From positions 1 through 64,000 of the forward strand of contig NZ_JASXSH010000014.1 of the NCBI RefSeq assembly GCF_030315745.1: a DNA stretch of 64,000 bases. Direction: 5' to 3'. The position numbers were made by a program, and so were the translations under genes. Shown here piece by piece: positions 1-10,000 of this stretch (the first letter of the stretch is position 1; every line of letters begins with the position of its first letter). Under the pieces are notes generated by a model. It ran no database searches. It saw only the letters and a list, made by a program, of their open reading frames with translations, and was not told the DNA's origin. Source of the stretch: Gordonia heveisoli. Its GTDB lineage: Bacteria; Actinomycetota; Actinomycetes; Mycobacteriales; Mycobacteriaceae.

Positions 1-776
1 GTCTGATATTTCGGCATGCCCTGCAACACACCCGATTCCGCAGCCATCGCCGCCGCATCCAACACTTGTTCCAATGCCTCGGCCCGACGACGAGTCGCAG
101 ACCGGGCATCGGGTGACCCATCCGGCTGCGGGCGTGGCGCCGACAGCGCGTCCACCGCGCTCGCGAGTTTCGCGCCGATCACCGCATCCACATCCCCGAC
201 AATCGCCACCCGACCATCCGCGGTCACCGTCACATCCAACCGATCAACACTGCGGTCCTCCCCTGCCGGCACCCCCGCTGCGGAGTCGTCGGCCTCAAGG
301 TTCCCCAGAGTGCGGGCCCGGACAGCCACCTCAGCCGGGGTGGCCCCCGAGAACACTTGCGCGACAAGATCGGTCACATACCGTTGGCGCGACTCATCGT
401 CGAGAGGCTCGCGGCGTCGGGTCCCGATGTGCACGATCCCACGCATCACCGCATCGGCATGCTCGATCGAGACCACCCCATCAGCGAGATGCGCGGCCAA
501 CCGTGGCGCCAGATCCAGCGAGGCCGCGACTCGAATCAGCCGCGACGCCACCGCCGGTGCGCACCCCAACACGATCAACAACTCCCGCAACGACCGGCCC
601 TGCCGGTCGGCAACATGCAGTCGGTCGAGCATCGACACCAACGTCACCGCGTGGTGATCGAGCACCGTACGCAGTCGCAGCACAATGCGGAACAAATCGA
701 GGGCAGCGGGGCCATCCAACCGTGTGTAGTCGGGTGGTTCATCGGTGAGGGAGTCGAACAGTTCGGTCAGGTCCAT
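1..776 (-). CDS. DUF222 / 13E12-type HNH endonuclease family protein, partial
   Basis: An open frame runs from an ATG at 776 to the left window edge, giving about 258 residues with no stop. The N-terminal half is leucine/alanine-rich and helical, with the motif ADRQGRSLRELL around residues 57-68 and a following region ending in LGVVSIEHADAV-type helices, which is the usual look of DUF222 (13E12 repeat) proteins of actinobacteria. In that family an HNH nuclease domain follows at the C-terminus; that part would lie outside the window, so nuclease function cannot be confirmed here. These genes occur in many copies in Mycobacteriales genomes and are often linked to mobile DNA. A good promoter lies just upstream (783-810), close enough that the mRNA may be leaderless. 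The family call is fairly sure, the cellular role is unknown. Confidence 0.8.
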   Translation of the reverse strand, partial: MDLTELFDSLTDEPPDYTRLDGPAALDLFRIVLRLRTVLDHHAVTLVSMLDRLHVADRQGRSLRELLIVLGCAPAVASRLIRVAASLDLAPRLAAHLADGVVSIEHADAVMRGIVHIGTRRREPLDDESRQRYVTDLVAQVFSGATPAEVAVRARTLGNLEADDSAAGVPAGEDRSVDRLDVTVTADGRVAIVGDVDAVIGAKLASAVDALSAPRPQPDGSPDARSATRRRAEALEQVLDAAAMAAESGVLQGMPKYQ

Positions 777-782
777 AACCCG

Positions 783-810
783 ACAGTACTCGCACATGCG
801 TTCGAGTCAA
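783..810 (-). promoter_or_regulatory. Sigma-A-like promoter for the DUF222 gene
   Basis: Read on the minus strand, TTGACT (805-810) and TACTGT (783-788) are separated by 16 bases. The -10 hexamer ends six bases before the ATG at 776, so transcription would begin at or next to the start codon, giving a leaderless message. No ribosome binding site is visible, which agrees with this. Confidence 0.5.
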
Positions 811-897
811 TATCTATTTCCACAGGTCAAACCAGTTGTCCCAGCGGTGAACCGCAGTGAACCCAAGTCACACCGAACGGGTCCTTCGACCGACCCG

Positions 898-1869
898 TTA
901 CGGCACGACGCGCAAGTACCCTTCCGCAATGAGCTGGCGCAGCGGGACCGGCTTGTTGGTGTCGGTGTTGATCACGATCGCCTTGTCGCCGCCGCCGGCA
1001 CTGCCGAAGGCCGGGCCGACGATATCCATCAGCAGGTGATAGTTGCGCGGCATCCGCTTACCCGTGCCGTCCAGCTTCACGTAAGGGCCGAGCGTTCCCG
1101 GCGGCAATGACCGCCGTTCGTAACGGGTGCCCTCGAAGTAGATCCCACTCTCGGGGTCCGCGTCGAGGAAGCCGTCATACGGGTAGCCATGAGCGAAGCT
1201 CCGTTGCGGGATCGGTTCGTGTTCGAATCCATAGTTGGCCGGCCACTTCCAGCGGCCGGTGTTGGGGTCGGTGTACTGGGCGATGATGTCGTTGCCGGTC
1301 CGGCCTCGGTAGGCGGCGAAGCTTTCTCGGTTGAGAACCCTGTCCGGGATGCCGTATCGGCGGGCGGCTTCGGCGCCCTGGTCCGGGGAAACGTTGCCGT
1401 TCTCGTCAGTGATCGTCCCCGTACTCATCGCCACCCAAACATAGAGCGGTGCCGATCCACGCGATGCCACACCACCGTCCGCGCCAGGCGGGGTCGCACC
1501 GGTCGGCAAACCCGGAATATTCGGCATACCCGGAATATTCGGCAGACTCGGCATACTGGGAGGCGGTTCGTTGTCCATCGCCTGCCCGCACTGCCGAACC
1601 TGGGCGGCGAGCTGGTCGCGTTCGCGTTCGAGCTGGACTGCCCGCGCATTGTATGCCGCGACAGCACCCGCATTCGTCTGGTCGACGGACTGGTTGTTGT
1701 GGGCCGCGATCCGTGCGTTCAGTGCGTTGAGTTGGCTGGTCAACGACTGGAGCTGTTCGAGTGAGCAGGATTCCACCGGCGGATCGGCCACCGCCACAAC
1801 CGGAGTCATCGACAGGGCAATCGAACTGATCACCGCGGCCACCATCACGCGCATACGTGGGATTCTCAC
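898..1869 (-). CDS. Secreted protein with C-terminal TNT-like (tuberculosis necrotizing toxin) domain
   Basis: This 323-residue protein has a signal peptide (residues 1-28, cleavage near AVA-DP), a coiled-coil-like helix at about 35-95, a Pro/Gly linker of repeated PNIPG units (about 105-130), and a C-terminal domain (about 195-323). That domain carries the landmarks of the TNT family (the NAD+ glycohydrolase of CpnT): RWKWPANYGF, GYPYDGFL, RRSLPPGTLGPY, GPAFGSAGGG and a terminal LIAEGYL. In the M. tuberculosis enzyme a His and a Gln are catalytic. Here the position just after GGG reads DK rather than a Gln, so activity is doubtful; His278 might replace the other. The start overlaps the preceding gene's stop by four bases, so it is translated as the last gene of a three-gene operon. 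No dedicated immunity gene is seen nearby. Confidence 0.7.
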   Translation of the reverse strand: MRIPRMRVMVAAVISSIALSMTPVVAVADPPVESCSLEQLQSLTSQLNALNARIAAHNNQSVDQTNAGAVAAYNARAVQLERERDQLAAQVRQCGQAMDNEPPPSMPSLPNIPGMPNIPGLPTGATPPGADGGVASRGSAPLYVWVAMSTGTITDENGNVSPDQGAEAARRYGIPDRVLNRESFAAYRGRTGNDIIAQYTDPNTGRWKWPANYGFEHEPIPQRSFAHGYPYDGFLDADPESGIYFEGTRYERRSLPPGTLGPYVKLDGTGKRMPRNYHLLMDIVGPAFGSAGGGDKAIVINTDTNKPVPLRQLIAEGYLRVVP

Positions 1870-3485
1870 TTCACGTGCTCCTGATTCTCCAGCGGTAGGC
1901 GGCAGGCCTCGATGCTCGGATGATCGATGCCGTAATTGCGCCAGTAGCGGTAGTTCCCGGGGGTGACATCGAAGGCGGGGCCTGCGTCGGCGCTCACCGA
2001 TCCGAATGTCGCAGTGTTGCGGATCATCGCCACATCTGCGTCGGACAGCCCTTGTCCCTGATGGGTTTTCACCATCACACCGCCGAGGCAGGCGGCGGCG
2101 GCATTGAGCGCCCGGGAGAAACCGGCTGCCTCCTCCGACGACGATCCGGCCAACTCCATCGCATCGGTGACCGACTCCACGACCCCGGAGGTGATCAACG
2201 CCTGGTAGGCCACCATTGACGCCGAGAGGTCATAGGCGTAGGCAACCGGCAATTCGCTGTACTGCTCCGTCGTGTCGCGCAGCCAAAATCCCTTCGGACA
2301 GTTGACATATCGCAGGCCCGGACGGTACTCAGTGGCGCAACTGCTGACGACTCCCGTCGCGCCTGCCTGCGGCAGCGCGCTGCTGACCGTCATCGTGTAA
2401 CCACCATCCGGCATCGGCGTCCCCGCCGCGGCCAGCGGCGTCCGCCACATCTGCGCGAAACACGGCACCAGCGCACGGCGATAGAAGGTTTCCAGGTTGA
2501 CTGTCACGCCGTCGGCGTTGTGCGATCCCGGGCTGTCGGTCGCACAGTTGGTCACCACGCCGATCTGCTGCTCCCAAAAGGCGGCACTCTTGGCCGCGTC
2601 GAGGTTCGCAGTCTCATCATCGCCGTTGAGCGCCCACACGCCGACCGCTGCCGCCACGAGAGCGATGACCGCGGCAACGCCGACGCCGACAAGCACATGT
2701 TTGCGTCGACGACGATCCGGCGCGGGCGCCGCGTAGGGCTGAGACATGCCCAACCCTTCGGGAGGCATCGGTGGCCCCGCCTGCCCCGGCGTCGCGGCGT
2801 CGAACTGCGGCGTCGGCCCGGTGGGTACCTGTGCTGCGGGCGGCGTCGACACCGCGGACGGCGGGAACTGAGGAGTCGGCCCCGGATCTGCCGCAGATGT
2901 CGGGGGCGCGGTGTGCACCTGCGGCGCGGGCGGCAGCTGAGTCGCAGGCGACGGAAGCAGTGGAGTCGGAAGCGACTCTGCTGCAACGGGCGTCGTAGGC
3001 GCGGCGGCCGAAGTAGGGGGCTCAGGTGTCGCGGCAGCAGTGGTTTGCGACAGTTGGTCGATCACCCGTGCCGCCAACGACCGGCAGTCGGGGTACTGGC
3101 CCGGCATGGTTGCCGCAGGCACGAGGATGGACGAGATCCCGGGGTCGGCGGCGGCCGCCCCCACTGCGGCCTGCACGAAGTGGGCGAATGCATGCACATC
3201 CGCATCGAGCGTCGACACCGTCGCGGTACCCGGTTCGGGCAATCCGAACTCGATGCCGATCACCTGCTGATTTCCCGCGCGACGTATGCGGACGTCGCCG
3301 GCACCGACCCGTTCGCGGGCCATCGACCCCGCCCGGAGGTAGTCGATCGCACCTGCCACCCGGTCGATCACCGCCGGGATCTCTGCGGCGGCGACCCCGC
3401 CGTATGCCACCGGGATGCCGGCGGCTTCGGTTGTCTCGAGGGTCGGTAGCCCCGAATCCACGACGATCTTGGTCACTTCTGACAT
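1866..3485 (-). CDS. Membrane protein: kinase-remnant N-terminus, Pro-rich linker, TM helix, degenerate zinc-metallopeptidase-like ectodomain
   Basis: The 539-residue protein starts with about 150 residues that match the N-terminus of the next gene upstream (3568-5262) and look like the C-lobe of a protein kinase without catalytic residues. A Pro/Thr/Ala linker (about 155-255) and one membrane helix (about 261-285) follow. The ectodomain (about 300-530) has the cysteine and segment pattern of the neutral zinc metallopeptidase (YpfJ) family: a Cys-x-x-x-W helix, a YVNCPKGFWL strand, an ACLGG helix, and a terminal YWRNYG...C segment. The zinc-binding HExxH helix should lie between; that stretch instead reads AYDLSASMVAY, so no zinc site is present. 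Start at 3485 follows a GGGGG stretch. It is co-directional with both neighbours and overlaps the TNT-like gene. Function unknown; an extracytoplasmic binding role is an inference. Confidence 0.6.
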   Translation of the reverse strand: MSEVTKIVVDSGLPTLETTEAAGIPVAYGGVAAAEIPAVIDRVAGAIDYLRAGSMARERVGAGDVRIRRAGNQQVIGIEFGLPEPGTATVSTLDADVHAFAHFVQAAVGAAAADPGISSILVPAATMPGQYPDCRSLAARVIDQLSQTTAAATPEPPTSAAAPTTPVAAESLPTPLLPSPATQLPPAPQVHTAPPTSAADPGPTPQFPPSAVSTPPAAQVPTGPTPQFDAATPGQAGPPMPPEGLGMSQPYAAPAPDRRRRKHVLVGVGVAAVIALVAAAVGVWALNGDDETANLDAAKSAAFWEQQIGVVTNCATDSPGSHNADGVTVNLETFYRRALVPCFAQMWRTPLAAAGTPMPDGGYTMTVSSALPQAGATGVVSSCATEYRPGLRYVNCPKGFWLRDTTEQYSELPVAYAYDLSASMVAYQALITSGVVESVTDAMELAGSSSEEAAGFSRALNAAAACLGGVMVKTHQGQGLSDADVAMIRNTATFGSVSADAGPAFDVTPGNYRYWRNYGIDHPSIEACRLPLENQEHVK

Positions 3486-3567
3486 CCCCCATGCGTCCGC
3501 CTACAGCGCTTGCGCCGAGTTTAACCGGCGCATTCAACGCCCTGGCCAGTCTTACCCGGCCGATGAG

Positions 3568-5262
3568 CTACTTCATTCGTCCCCAGCAGTAGAGATTGCC
3601 CGCGTTCACAACACACGTGCGTGCCTTGGTTGCCGAGATCGCCGTCACCTGAGTCAGACCTGGCACCTGGACGGGTTCGGGAGACGGTGTGAGGTTGCCG
3701 GTGCCGAGCTGCCCGTCCCGGTTCTCGCCCCAGCACCACACGCTGCCGCGCACGACTGCACAGGTGTGGTCGTCGGCTGCGGCAATCGCGGTCGCACCGG
3801 TCAGTCCGGGAACCAGCCCCGGCTCGGGGGATTGCCTCCACTCCACTGGGAAGCCCAGCACCGGCGCCCCGAAGTTGGTTCCCCAGCAGTACACCTGACC
3901 GGCGGAAATGGCACAGGAATGCTGGCCGGCAACGGCGATCGCCGACACTGCACCCAGCCGCTTGACCGGTTCGGGGGTGTCGGCCCGTGTCCGTCCGTTG
4001 AGTCCCATTCCGATGGCCCCGTACTTGTCGCTCCCCCAGCAGTAGGCACGCTGCCCGGCGATTGCACATGCATGGGAATCGTCCACCGCGATGTCGGTGA
4101 CACCGGCCAACCCGGGCACCACCAACGGCGGAACATCGGGTCGGGTTTCGTAGTCATCGCTGAAAGTCGCGTCGCCCCAGCACCACACCGAACCGTCGCT
4201 GACCGCGCAGACAACTCGTTGCGCCGCAGCCACGGCCGTCACGTTACCCAGGCCGGACACAATCCCCGATCGCCCGTCGGCGTCCTTCGCACCGTTGAGT
4301 CCTGCGGTGCCGCCCCAGCACGCCGCCTTACCGCCGGTGACGGCGCAGGCGGCCTCACCGACGCTGACCGAGGTCACGTCGTTGATGTCGTCGACCTTCG
4401 TCACCTGTTCGGGGTCGACCGACCCTTCCGACTTGCGCGTGGACATCGAACTCCACCGGCTTCGGCAGAAGACACGGTTGTCCGACACCGCGCAGATCGT
4501 CGGTAGCGAGTCTTCCATCGCGTCGGCAACACTGACCGCTGTCCACGATCCGACGTCGACGCCGTCGGGGTTGGCCAGCAGGTACTCCTGGCGGGGCAGT
4601 CCGGCGGCCGACGGTCCGTCGTCGGAATCCCGCGTCAGCATCAGGCCGGCGATGGTGCCGCCGACGAGCAGTACCACCGCGCCGATGACGGTCGCGATGA
4701 TCAGCCCACGGCGCCCCCTTCTCGCACTCGGCGCGGGCTGTCCAGGCCAAGGTGTCGGCGGACCGGCCACCGGCTGCTGCCCCATGGCCTGGTGATGCAT
4801 TTCCGTGTACTGCACATGTGTGGACGGTTGCACGCTGAGGGCGATGATCCGCGCGGCCAATGTCCGAGAGTCCGGATAGGAAGGCTGCCCGAGCGCCTCG
4901 ACCAGAACAGCATTCGCTTCCGGGCCGACCAGCGCACCGAGTCCGTCATGGACCAACTGCGCCAGCGAGCGCACATCGTCGTCGGCCGTCGGTGCGGCAT
5001 CGGAACCGGAAATGGCGAACTCGATGCCCGCGACCTGAAGTGTCTCCGGATCTCGACGTACGCGCACGTCACCCGCAGCGATGGGGCCATGCGGGATCGA
5101 CTGATCACGCAGGAAATCCAACGCACCGGCGACCCGGTCGACGACAGCGGGAACCTCCGGTGCGATCAACCCAGCCTCGGGCAACCGAATCCCCGACGGT
5201 TCACCCGGCCCGATCACCGGAAGTCCGGATTCGACGACGATCAGTCGAGCCGTCTGAGCCAT
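3568..5262 (-). CDS. Membrane-anchored RCC1-repeat propeller protein with kinase-remnant N-terminus
   Basis: The start is placed at 5262 because GAGGGGG lies just upstream; an in-frame ATG at 5298 has no such site. The 564-residue protein has a kinase C-lobe-like segment (about 1-150) in which the catalytic-loop position reads HGPIAAGDV (from residue 58), without the usual Asp. A Pro-rich linker and one membrane helix (about 186-209) follow. The ectodomain has about seven repeats ending in motifs such as YCWG, VWCWG and ACWGG, each with a Cys about ten residues earlier (for example CAVSDGSVWCWG). These are RCC1-type beta-propeller blades with a probable disulfide per blade. A paralogue with a full-length kinase-like domain lies at 17490-19580. 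It is first in a run of three minus-strand genes. A ligand-binding surface role is inferred, not shown. Confidence 0.65.
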   Translation of the reverse strand: MAQTARLIVVESGLPVIGPGEPSGIRLPEAGLIAPEVPAVVDRVAGALDFLRDQSIPHGPIAAGDVRVRRDPETLQVAGIEFAISGSDAAPTADDDVRSLAQLVHDGLGALVGPEANAVLVEALGQPSYPDSRTLAARIIALSVQPSTHVQYTEMHHQAMGQQPVAGPPTPWPGQPAPSARRGRRGLIIATVIGAVVLLVGGTIAGLMLTRDSDDGPSAAGLPRQEYLLANPDGVDVGSWTAVSVADAMEDSLPTICAVSDNRVFCRSRWSSMSTRKSEGSVDPEQVTKVDDINDVTSVSVGEAACAVTGGKAACWGGTAGLNGAKDADGRSGIVSGLGNVTAVAAAQRVVCAVSDGSVWCWGDATFSDDYETRPDVPPLVVPGLAGVTDIAVDDSHACAIAGQRAYCWGSDKYGAIGMGLNGRTRADTPEPVKRLGAVSAIAVAGQHSCAISAGQVYCWGTNFGAPVLGFPVEWRQSPEPGLVPGLTGATAIAAADDHTCAVVRGSVWCWGENRDGQLGTGNLTPSPEPVQVPGLTQVTAISATKARTCVVNAGNLYCWGRMK

Positions 5263-5462
5263 TGCCACCCCCTCGTCACCGCACCTGCGGCGCGCCATAC
5301 GTCCTCGTTGTGGAGCCTAACCAACCCGACCGACAACCCAACTGCGCGACTCCTCCGGCACATCGTCGGTTGATAGGCTCCCTAATCAGATTCAGAGGGC
5401 GGCCACGCGCGATCGTGGCTGATGGGGGAGGTCATGCACCATCGACCGATGAGGAAACCGCG
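5263..5462. other. Intergenic region between divergent genes
   Basis: Two hundred bases separate the minus-strand RCC1 gene from the plus-strand DUF4333 gene. It should carry both promoters, but no hexamer pair stands out clearly enough to place one. No RNA gene or repeat was recognised. Confidence 0.3.
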
Positions 5463-5562
5463 ATGACGGGCAACTGGGGATCACCCGATAGCGGCAGGCG
5501 GGTCGCCCTCCCCACCGAACAATCGTCGACCTCAACTGCTCTGCATCGCGGCGGCGGGCACC

Positions 5563-5844
5563 GTGGTCGTCGTCGCTCTGATCGCGATGCTCGTCGTCCT
5601 GGTCGGCGGCGACAGCGAACCGACCACCGACGACTTCGTCGACCGCGTCACCTCTGCCGCTGAATCTGTGCACGGCGACGGCCGCGTCAGTGACGTCCAG
5701 TGCCCGACCGACGCACCCACCCACGAGGGTTCCGTCTTCACGTGCAGCTTCATCGCCGACGGCCAACGTGAAGAGGCGACCATCGAGATACGCGACGACG
5801 GGAAGTTCACAGTGGGAGTGCGGGTTCCGCGCCCGACGTTCTGA
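5563..5844 (+). CDS. DUF4333-type small membrane/exported protein, 5' end probably frameshifted
   Basis: The 93-residue frame opens with a hydrophobic segment (VVVALIAMLVVLVGG) followed by a domain with the pattern VQCPTDAPTHEGSVFTCSF, a strand-rich end and two cysteines. This is the usual shape of DUF4333 proteins of actinobacteria, which are membrane-anchored with a small extracytoplasmic domain of unknown role. The GTG at 5563 lacks a clear ribosome binding site. A better site (GAGGAAA) precedes an ATG at 5463, whose frame encodes a plausible N-terminus (MTGNWGSPDSGRR) but is one base out of phase with the domain. A single-base change around 5495-5560 would join them. The gene may therefore be a pseudogene or contain a sequence error. 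Confidence 0.55.
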   Translation: MVVVALIAMLVVLVGGDSEPTTDDFVDRVTSAAESVHGDGRVSDVQCPTDAPTHEGSVFTCSFIADGQREEATIEIRDDGKFTVGVRVPRPTF

Positions 5845-5896
5845 TTGTCGGTCCCGGCTTCCTGTAGTACAAGACCGCGCTATTCGCGGTGTCGTA

Positions 5897-7006
5897 CTAC
5901 AAATCGGCCGGCCGCAAGAGCTCGATCAATTGCTCAGGTGACGGACTTTCATCGAACCCCGTCGTCCACCGCACCACCTCGGACCGATCAAACGACTGAA
6001 TAGCGCCGACATCACCCCCACGTCGCACTGTCACCTTCACACCTTCCCAGCCACTGCCGTGCGCCGACCGCAATTCAGCAACCGCTCGCACGAACGGCTT
6101 GGTCAACTCCGCCCGCCCCGGCCCGCGCGTCCGAATCCGCTGTCCCTCACCACCGATATAGCCGACGACAGCATGATCGAACAAACCATCATCGACGTCG
6201 TCAACGACCCCCGTACCCACCACAGCATCCCACCCCGGCATCGACTCCGACGCCAACTCTCCCAACGCCTGAACCATCCGTCCGACAGTCTCCGAATCAC
6301 CCATCCCACCAACAGGATTCACGCCATCGGAGACCTCATCCTCAGCGGGCATAACAGGCGGGCCTGTCTCCAACGTGAACTCACCACGCCGAATCATGTC
6401 CAACACCCTCAGATGCTCACGCACCTTCACCTTATGAATATTTCCTAACTCAGGAGGCACACCAAACAACAATGACGGCACAAACCCATAACACTCATCC
6501 ACGCTCACCGGACCCAATCGTTCCAACGCTTGGGAAAACAACCCTTCGTCATCACTGTCGAAAATGTCCATTGCTGCGCGCTTCATCGAAGAAAATCCCA
6601 CATATGCCACCGTCTCCGGATCGCCGTCCGCGTTTGGCAACCGACGAGCATGAAACTCTCCCGTTGCCGGTGCCACCGATAGACACACTCCACACCCTGG
6701 ACTCCAAAACCACATTTCACCAAACGCACTACGCGCCACCGGAACCAACAACGCACCTGGCTCCAAAAACTCCACTTCGACTCCACGAGTCATCTCCGCA
6801 CCTGCATCCGCCCACACCAACGGATCCACCAACCACATGGCACCATCACCAAACCCCGAAAACCCCACCCGACTCCATAACGCCAGGACGAACTCAGGCA
6901 ACACATCCCCGAACCGGTTGACATGTTCATCGGCCGGAAATGGACCCTGCCAGAGGATGCTCACATCCTGCACCCACGCATCAACAAACTCTTCCAGATC
7001 GACCAC
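5897..7006 (-). CDS. Immunity protein with GAD-like/DUF1851 (Tdi1-type) N-terminus
   Basis: The 369-residue protein starts at a GTG (7006) preceded by AAGGGA. Residues about 1-190 fit the GAD-like plus DUF1851 arrangement: a helical start (LEEFVDAWVQ), LPEFVLALWSRVGFSGFGDG, then strands with FGEMWFWSPGCG. The same two domains make up Tdi1, the immunity protein for the Tde1 DNase (Ntox15) of Agrobacterium. A second part (about 245-369) has WEGVKVTVRRGGD and FDRSE strands that recall YezG/DUF600-type immunity folds. It lies 66 bases downstream of a toxin gene whose C-terminus looks like Ntox15, which is the expected toxin-then-immunity order. No signal peptide or membrane helix is seen, so it should act in the cytoplasm to block self-poisoning. 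The first 5.9-6.9 kb are visibly less G+C-rich than the surroundings, as often seen for transferred immunity genes. Confidence 0.75.
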   Translation of the reverse strand: MVDLEEFVDAWVQDVSILWQGPFPADEHVNRFGDVLPEFVLALWSRVGFSGFGDGAMWLVDPLVWADAGAEMTRGVEVEFLEPGALLVPVARSAFGEMWFWSPGCGVCLSVAPATGEFHARRLPNADGDPETVAYVGFSSMKRAAMDIFDSDDEGLFSQALERLGPVSVDECYGFVPSLLFGVPPELGNIHKVKVREHLRVLDMIRRGEFTLETGPPVMPAEDEVSDGVNPVGGMGDSETVGRMVQALGELASESMPGWDAVVGTGVVDDVDDGLFDHAVVGYIGGEGQRIRTRGPGRAELTKPFVRAVAELRSAHGSGWEGVKVTVRRGGDVGAIQSFDRSEVVRWTTGFDESPSPEQLIELLRPADL

Positions 7007-7072
7007 AATTCCGTCCCTTCAATTGCTGCTGTCCAAAATACCCCAGCATTTGCCGCGCTGAGTTACTCAGGT

Positions 7073-10000
7073 CTAGATGCGGATACTGACGTATATCGCA
7101 CTCCCGCCGAATTCATCACTCCGCGCTTTCAGCCACTTCAGGAATTCGTCCTTCTCGTTCTTGCTCAGCGACCCGAGCATGCCGTTCGCATCACTGTCTC
7201 CGTACGTTTCGGCCGACCGCCGTCCACCCATCACTTGATCCTGGTTGTGCGTAATGACCTGATCTGATCCGTTTCCACGCAACTGGACGTCTGAATACGC
7301 CGAGGCAAGGCGGGTCGCGACCGCCGGTTTGTATCCTTCCGTCAGCAATGCCAATTCAACTAGGGCCGCAAGCTCGGACCGACGTTGCTGTCGCGTAGCT
7401 GCCGTCGAGTCACGATGCTTGCTGTCGTACCCCTCGATCGATGCGATCAACTCGTCGATCGACCGTGTTTCCAGTCCATGCCTTTGCGACTCGACCTGCG
7501 CCGCCAGCTCCTGGCGGTCGACAGTCGGGCGCATGTGGTCCCCGGCATGCCTCTCGTACTCGTAGGTCAGGTCGTTGTCCGGGTTGTCTCTGTGCTCCGT
7601 ATTGGTTTGAGACTCGTCCAGTTCCCTGCTGTAGCGCGCTCTCTCGTCGGCGCGAAGCCCGTCGCGATGTTCATCGCGTACCTTGGTGATTACCTTCTCA
7701 GGATCGGTCCTGGCCGCGGCCGGATCATTGCGAGCTTCAGCCAGTGCATCGGCCAGCTCCTGGCGTTGAGCTGCCTCGCCAGGGCTTGGCGGCTTTGGTT
7801 CCACCAGAGCGGGTAGTCCGTCATCATCGACGCGCAGTTGGGGGTAGCCCGCAGCCTCACCACCAGCGCGACGCCTGTAGTGTGTCTTGCCATCTGAGTC
7901 CTCACGCACATTGTACGCGCCCTCGACCTCACGACTCTGACGGTCGTTCGCGACGTCGAAGTCGTTCTTTGCCCTATCCACTCGCTCCTTCGCCGCATCG
8001 ATCTCCGACTTGGGAGCACCGGCCTTCTCCGCCGCTTCGAGATCGAGCCGTGCCCGGTTCAACGCAGCCTGCCGAGCTCGCGCATCATCGATGACCGACT
8101 GGATCCGATCGTGGTTGGCCTGCCGCGCGACCTCCGCCGGATCGACCGGTGTCGCAGCATCATCAGAATCCGTATGGTCCCCGTCTACTGCGTCTTCTCC
8201 ATGGCGTTGCCCGACGCCGGAACCACCATCTTCATCTCCATCAGCGTTCGTCCCCTCCTCAGGATCGCGCCGCGTCCCCACCCGCTCGTGCTCACCAAAC
8301 GCCTTGCGCGGACCCAACTCCGACGGATGCGTCACCCGCGAGTCCGACGCACGCACCGGCCGATGCCCATCATGGAACACCGCACCCATCTCACTGAAAT
8401 GCTTCAACCCCGCACCCAGATCCGACACGCGATGCCCCGCCGGCGCCGACGGATCCACGACCACGAACTCGCCATCGACCCGCATCACCGTCACCGCATG
8501 CAACTCGCCATCAGGGTGACGCCCGACGATCGTCGCAGAAGCCCTATCCCCCAACCCCTCCAACGTCGCACGAATCGACTCCACATCGGCGTGAGTAAAG
8601 CGGTCACCACCCAAACGACCGGCCAACTCGTTGACACTCTGCCCGGCATAGTCCGCACCGCGGTCAGCCGGCACCGACGACTCACCCGTCGCAATCAGGT
8701 CACGCATCCCCACCGCACCATCGGCACAGCCGCGACCCGACGAGTTCGTCGAATCGATCTTGCCCGCAGCCTCATCCACCGAAGCCCGGGTCGGCAGATC
8801 ACCCAACGACACCCGATCACCGGCCGCTGGACGCTCACCACCCGCGGGTCCATCACCGTCACGATGCGACTGAGGCAGCTCGCGCGCAGGACCATCAGAG
8901 CCATCGCGGTCACCAACACGCCCCTCAGAACCGGCATGCCCGTCGCCATCACGCGACGCCGGCGAATGCGGCTGCGCGCCACCCTCATCGCCGCCGAACC
9001 TCGCACGCCAACCGGCCACCTTGGCTCGAACAGCCTCGATCGCCCGTGTCACCAGATGATGCACGCCCTTCGCGGCAGCAACACCAGTCACCGCGGTACC
9101 GACCACCACCATCGTCAACGCATCCGGGGCGGTGTGTGCCATGTGCGAAACGACTTGGGACACACCCTGTTCCGTCGACGGCACTGCCTTCATCGCCTTG
9201 GCGATCGCCTCTTCGGACTTCTGCAGGGCCTTGACCTGCTTGTCGATCCGCTCCTCGGCCATCTTGCGGTTCGCGGCCTCGTCTTGTTGGCGCCGCTGAC
9301 TCTGCTCCTCCGGCGACTCCCCGCGACGGTGTGGCGGTCCGGTGTCGTCTCGGTTGCCATCAGGACCACGCTCACGCCCCGGGCCGTTCCCGTCGTGATC
9401 ATTCGCCGCGTGGCGCCCACCCTGTCCTTGTCCGTCACCGCCCGGCAACGACTCCCGCACATGTGCAGGTATCGCCGCCGGATCGCTGTGACCGCCCGTA
9501 CTCGGCACGAACTCCACCGGCACCCTCGGCGTGGGCGCTGCCTCGGACGAAGTGTCGTCGCGATGCCTACCTGGCTGATGCGACGTCTCCTCCGGCGCCG
9601 CATGGCGCCCCCGAGGCTCGGCGCCCTCCGACTGCGCATGCTTACCCGTGGTCTGTTCGCCGCCGCGATCCTGGCCACCCGCGCCCGACTCGTGTTCAGG
9701 CCCCCGGTGCTGCGACCCCTCAGCACCGCGACCCGACTCCGACGCACCATCGCGAGGGGGTTCGGGCGCGGCGTGTCGGCCGCCCTGTTCGCCGTTAGCC
9801 GGCATCGAACGATCCACCGCACCATCACGATTCGAACTGCCACCCGCACCATGATCGCGACCGGCCCCGGAACCGACCTCGGCACGACTCCCCGCACCCG
9901 CACGGGCCGATTCCGCCGCGCCAGCTCGCGACTCACCACCGGGTTCAGCACGAACCATTTGCGGCGTACCCGCACCGGCCGGTTTCGCCGACGCCGCACC

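Noticed and set aside
16..860. Several plus-strand frames at the left edge
   Set aside because: All lie opposite the DUF222 gene, which has the right composition and a good promoter.
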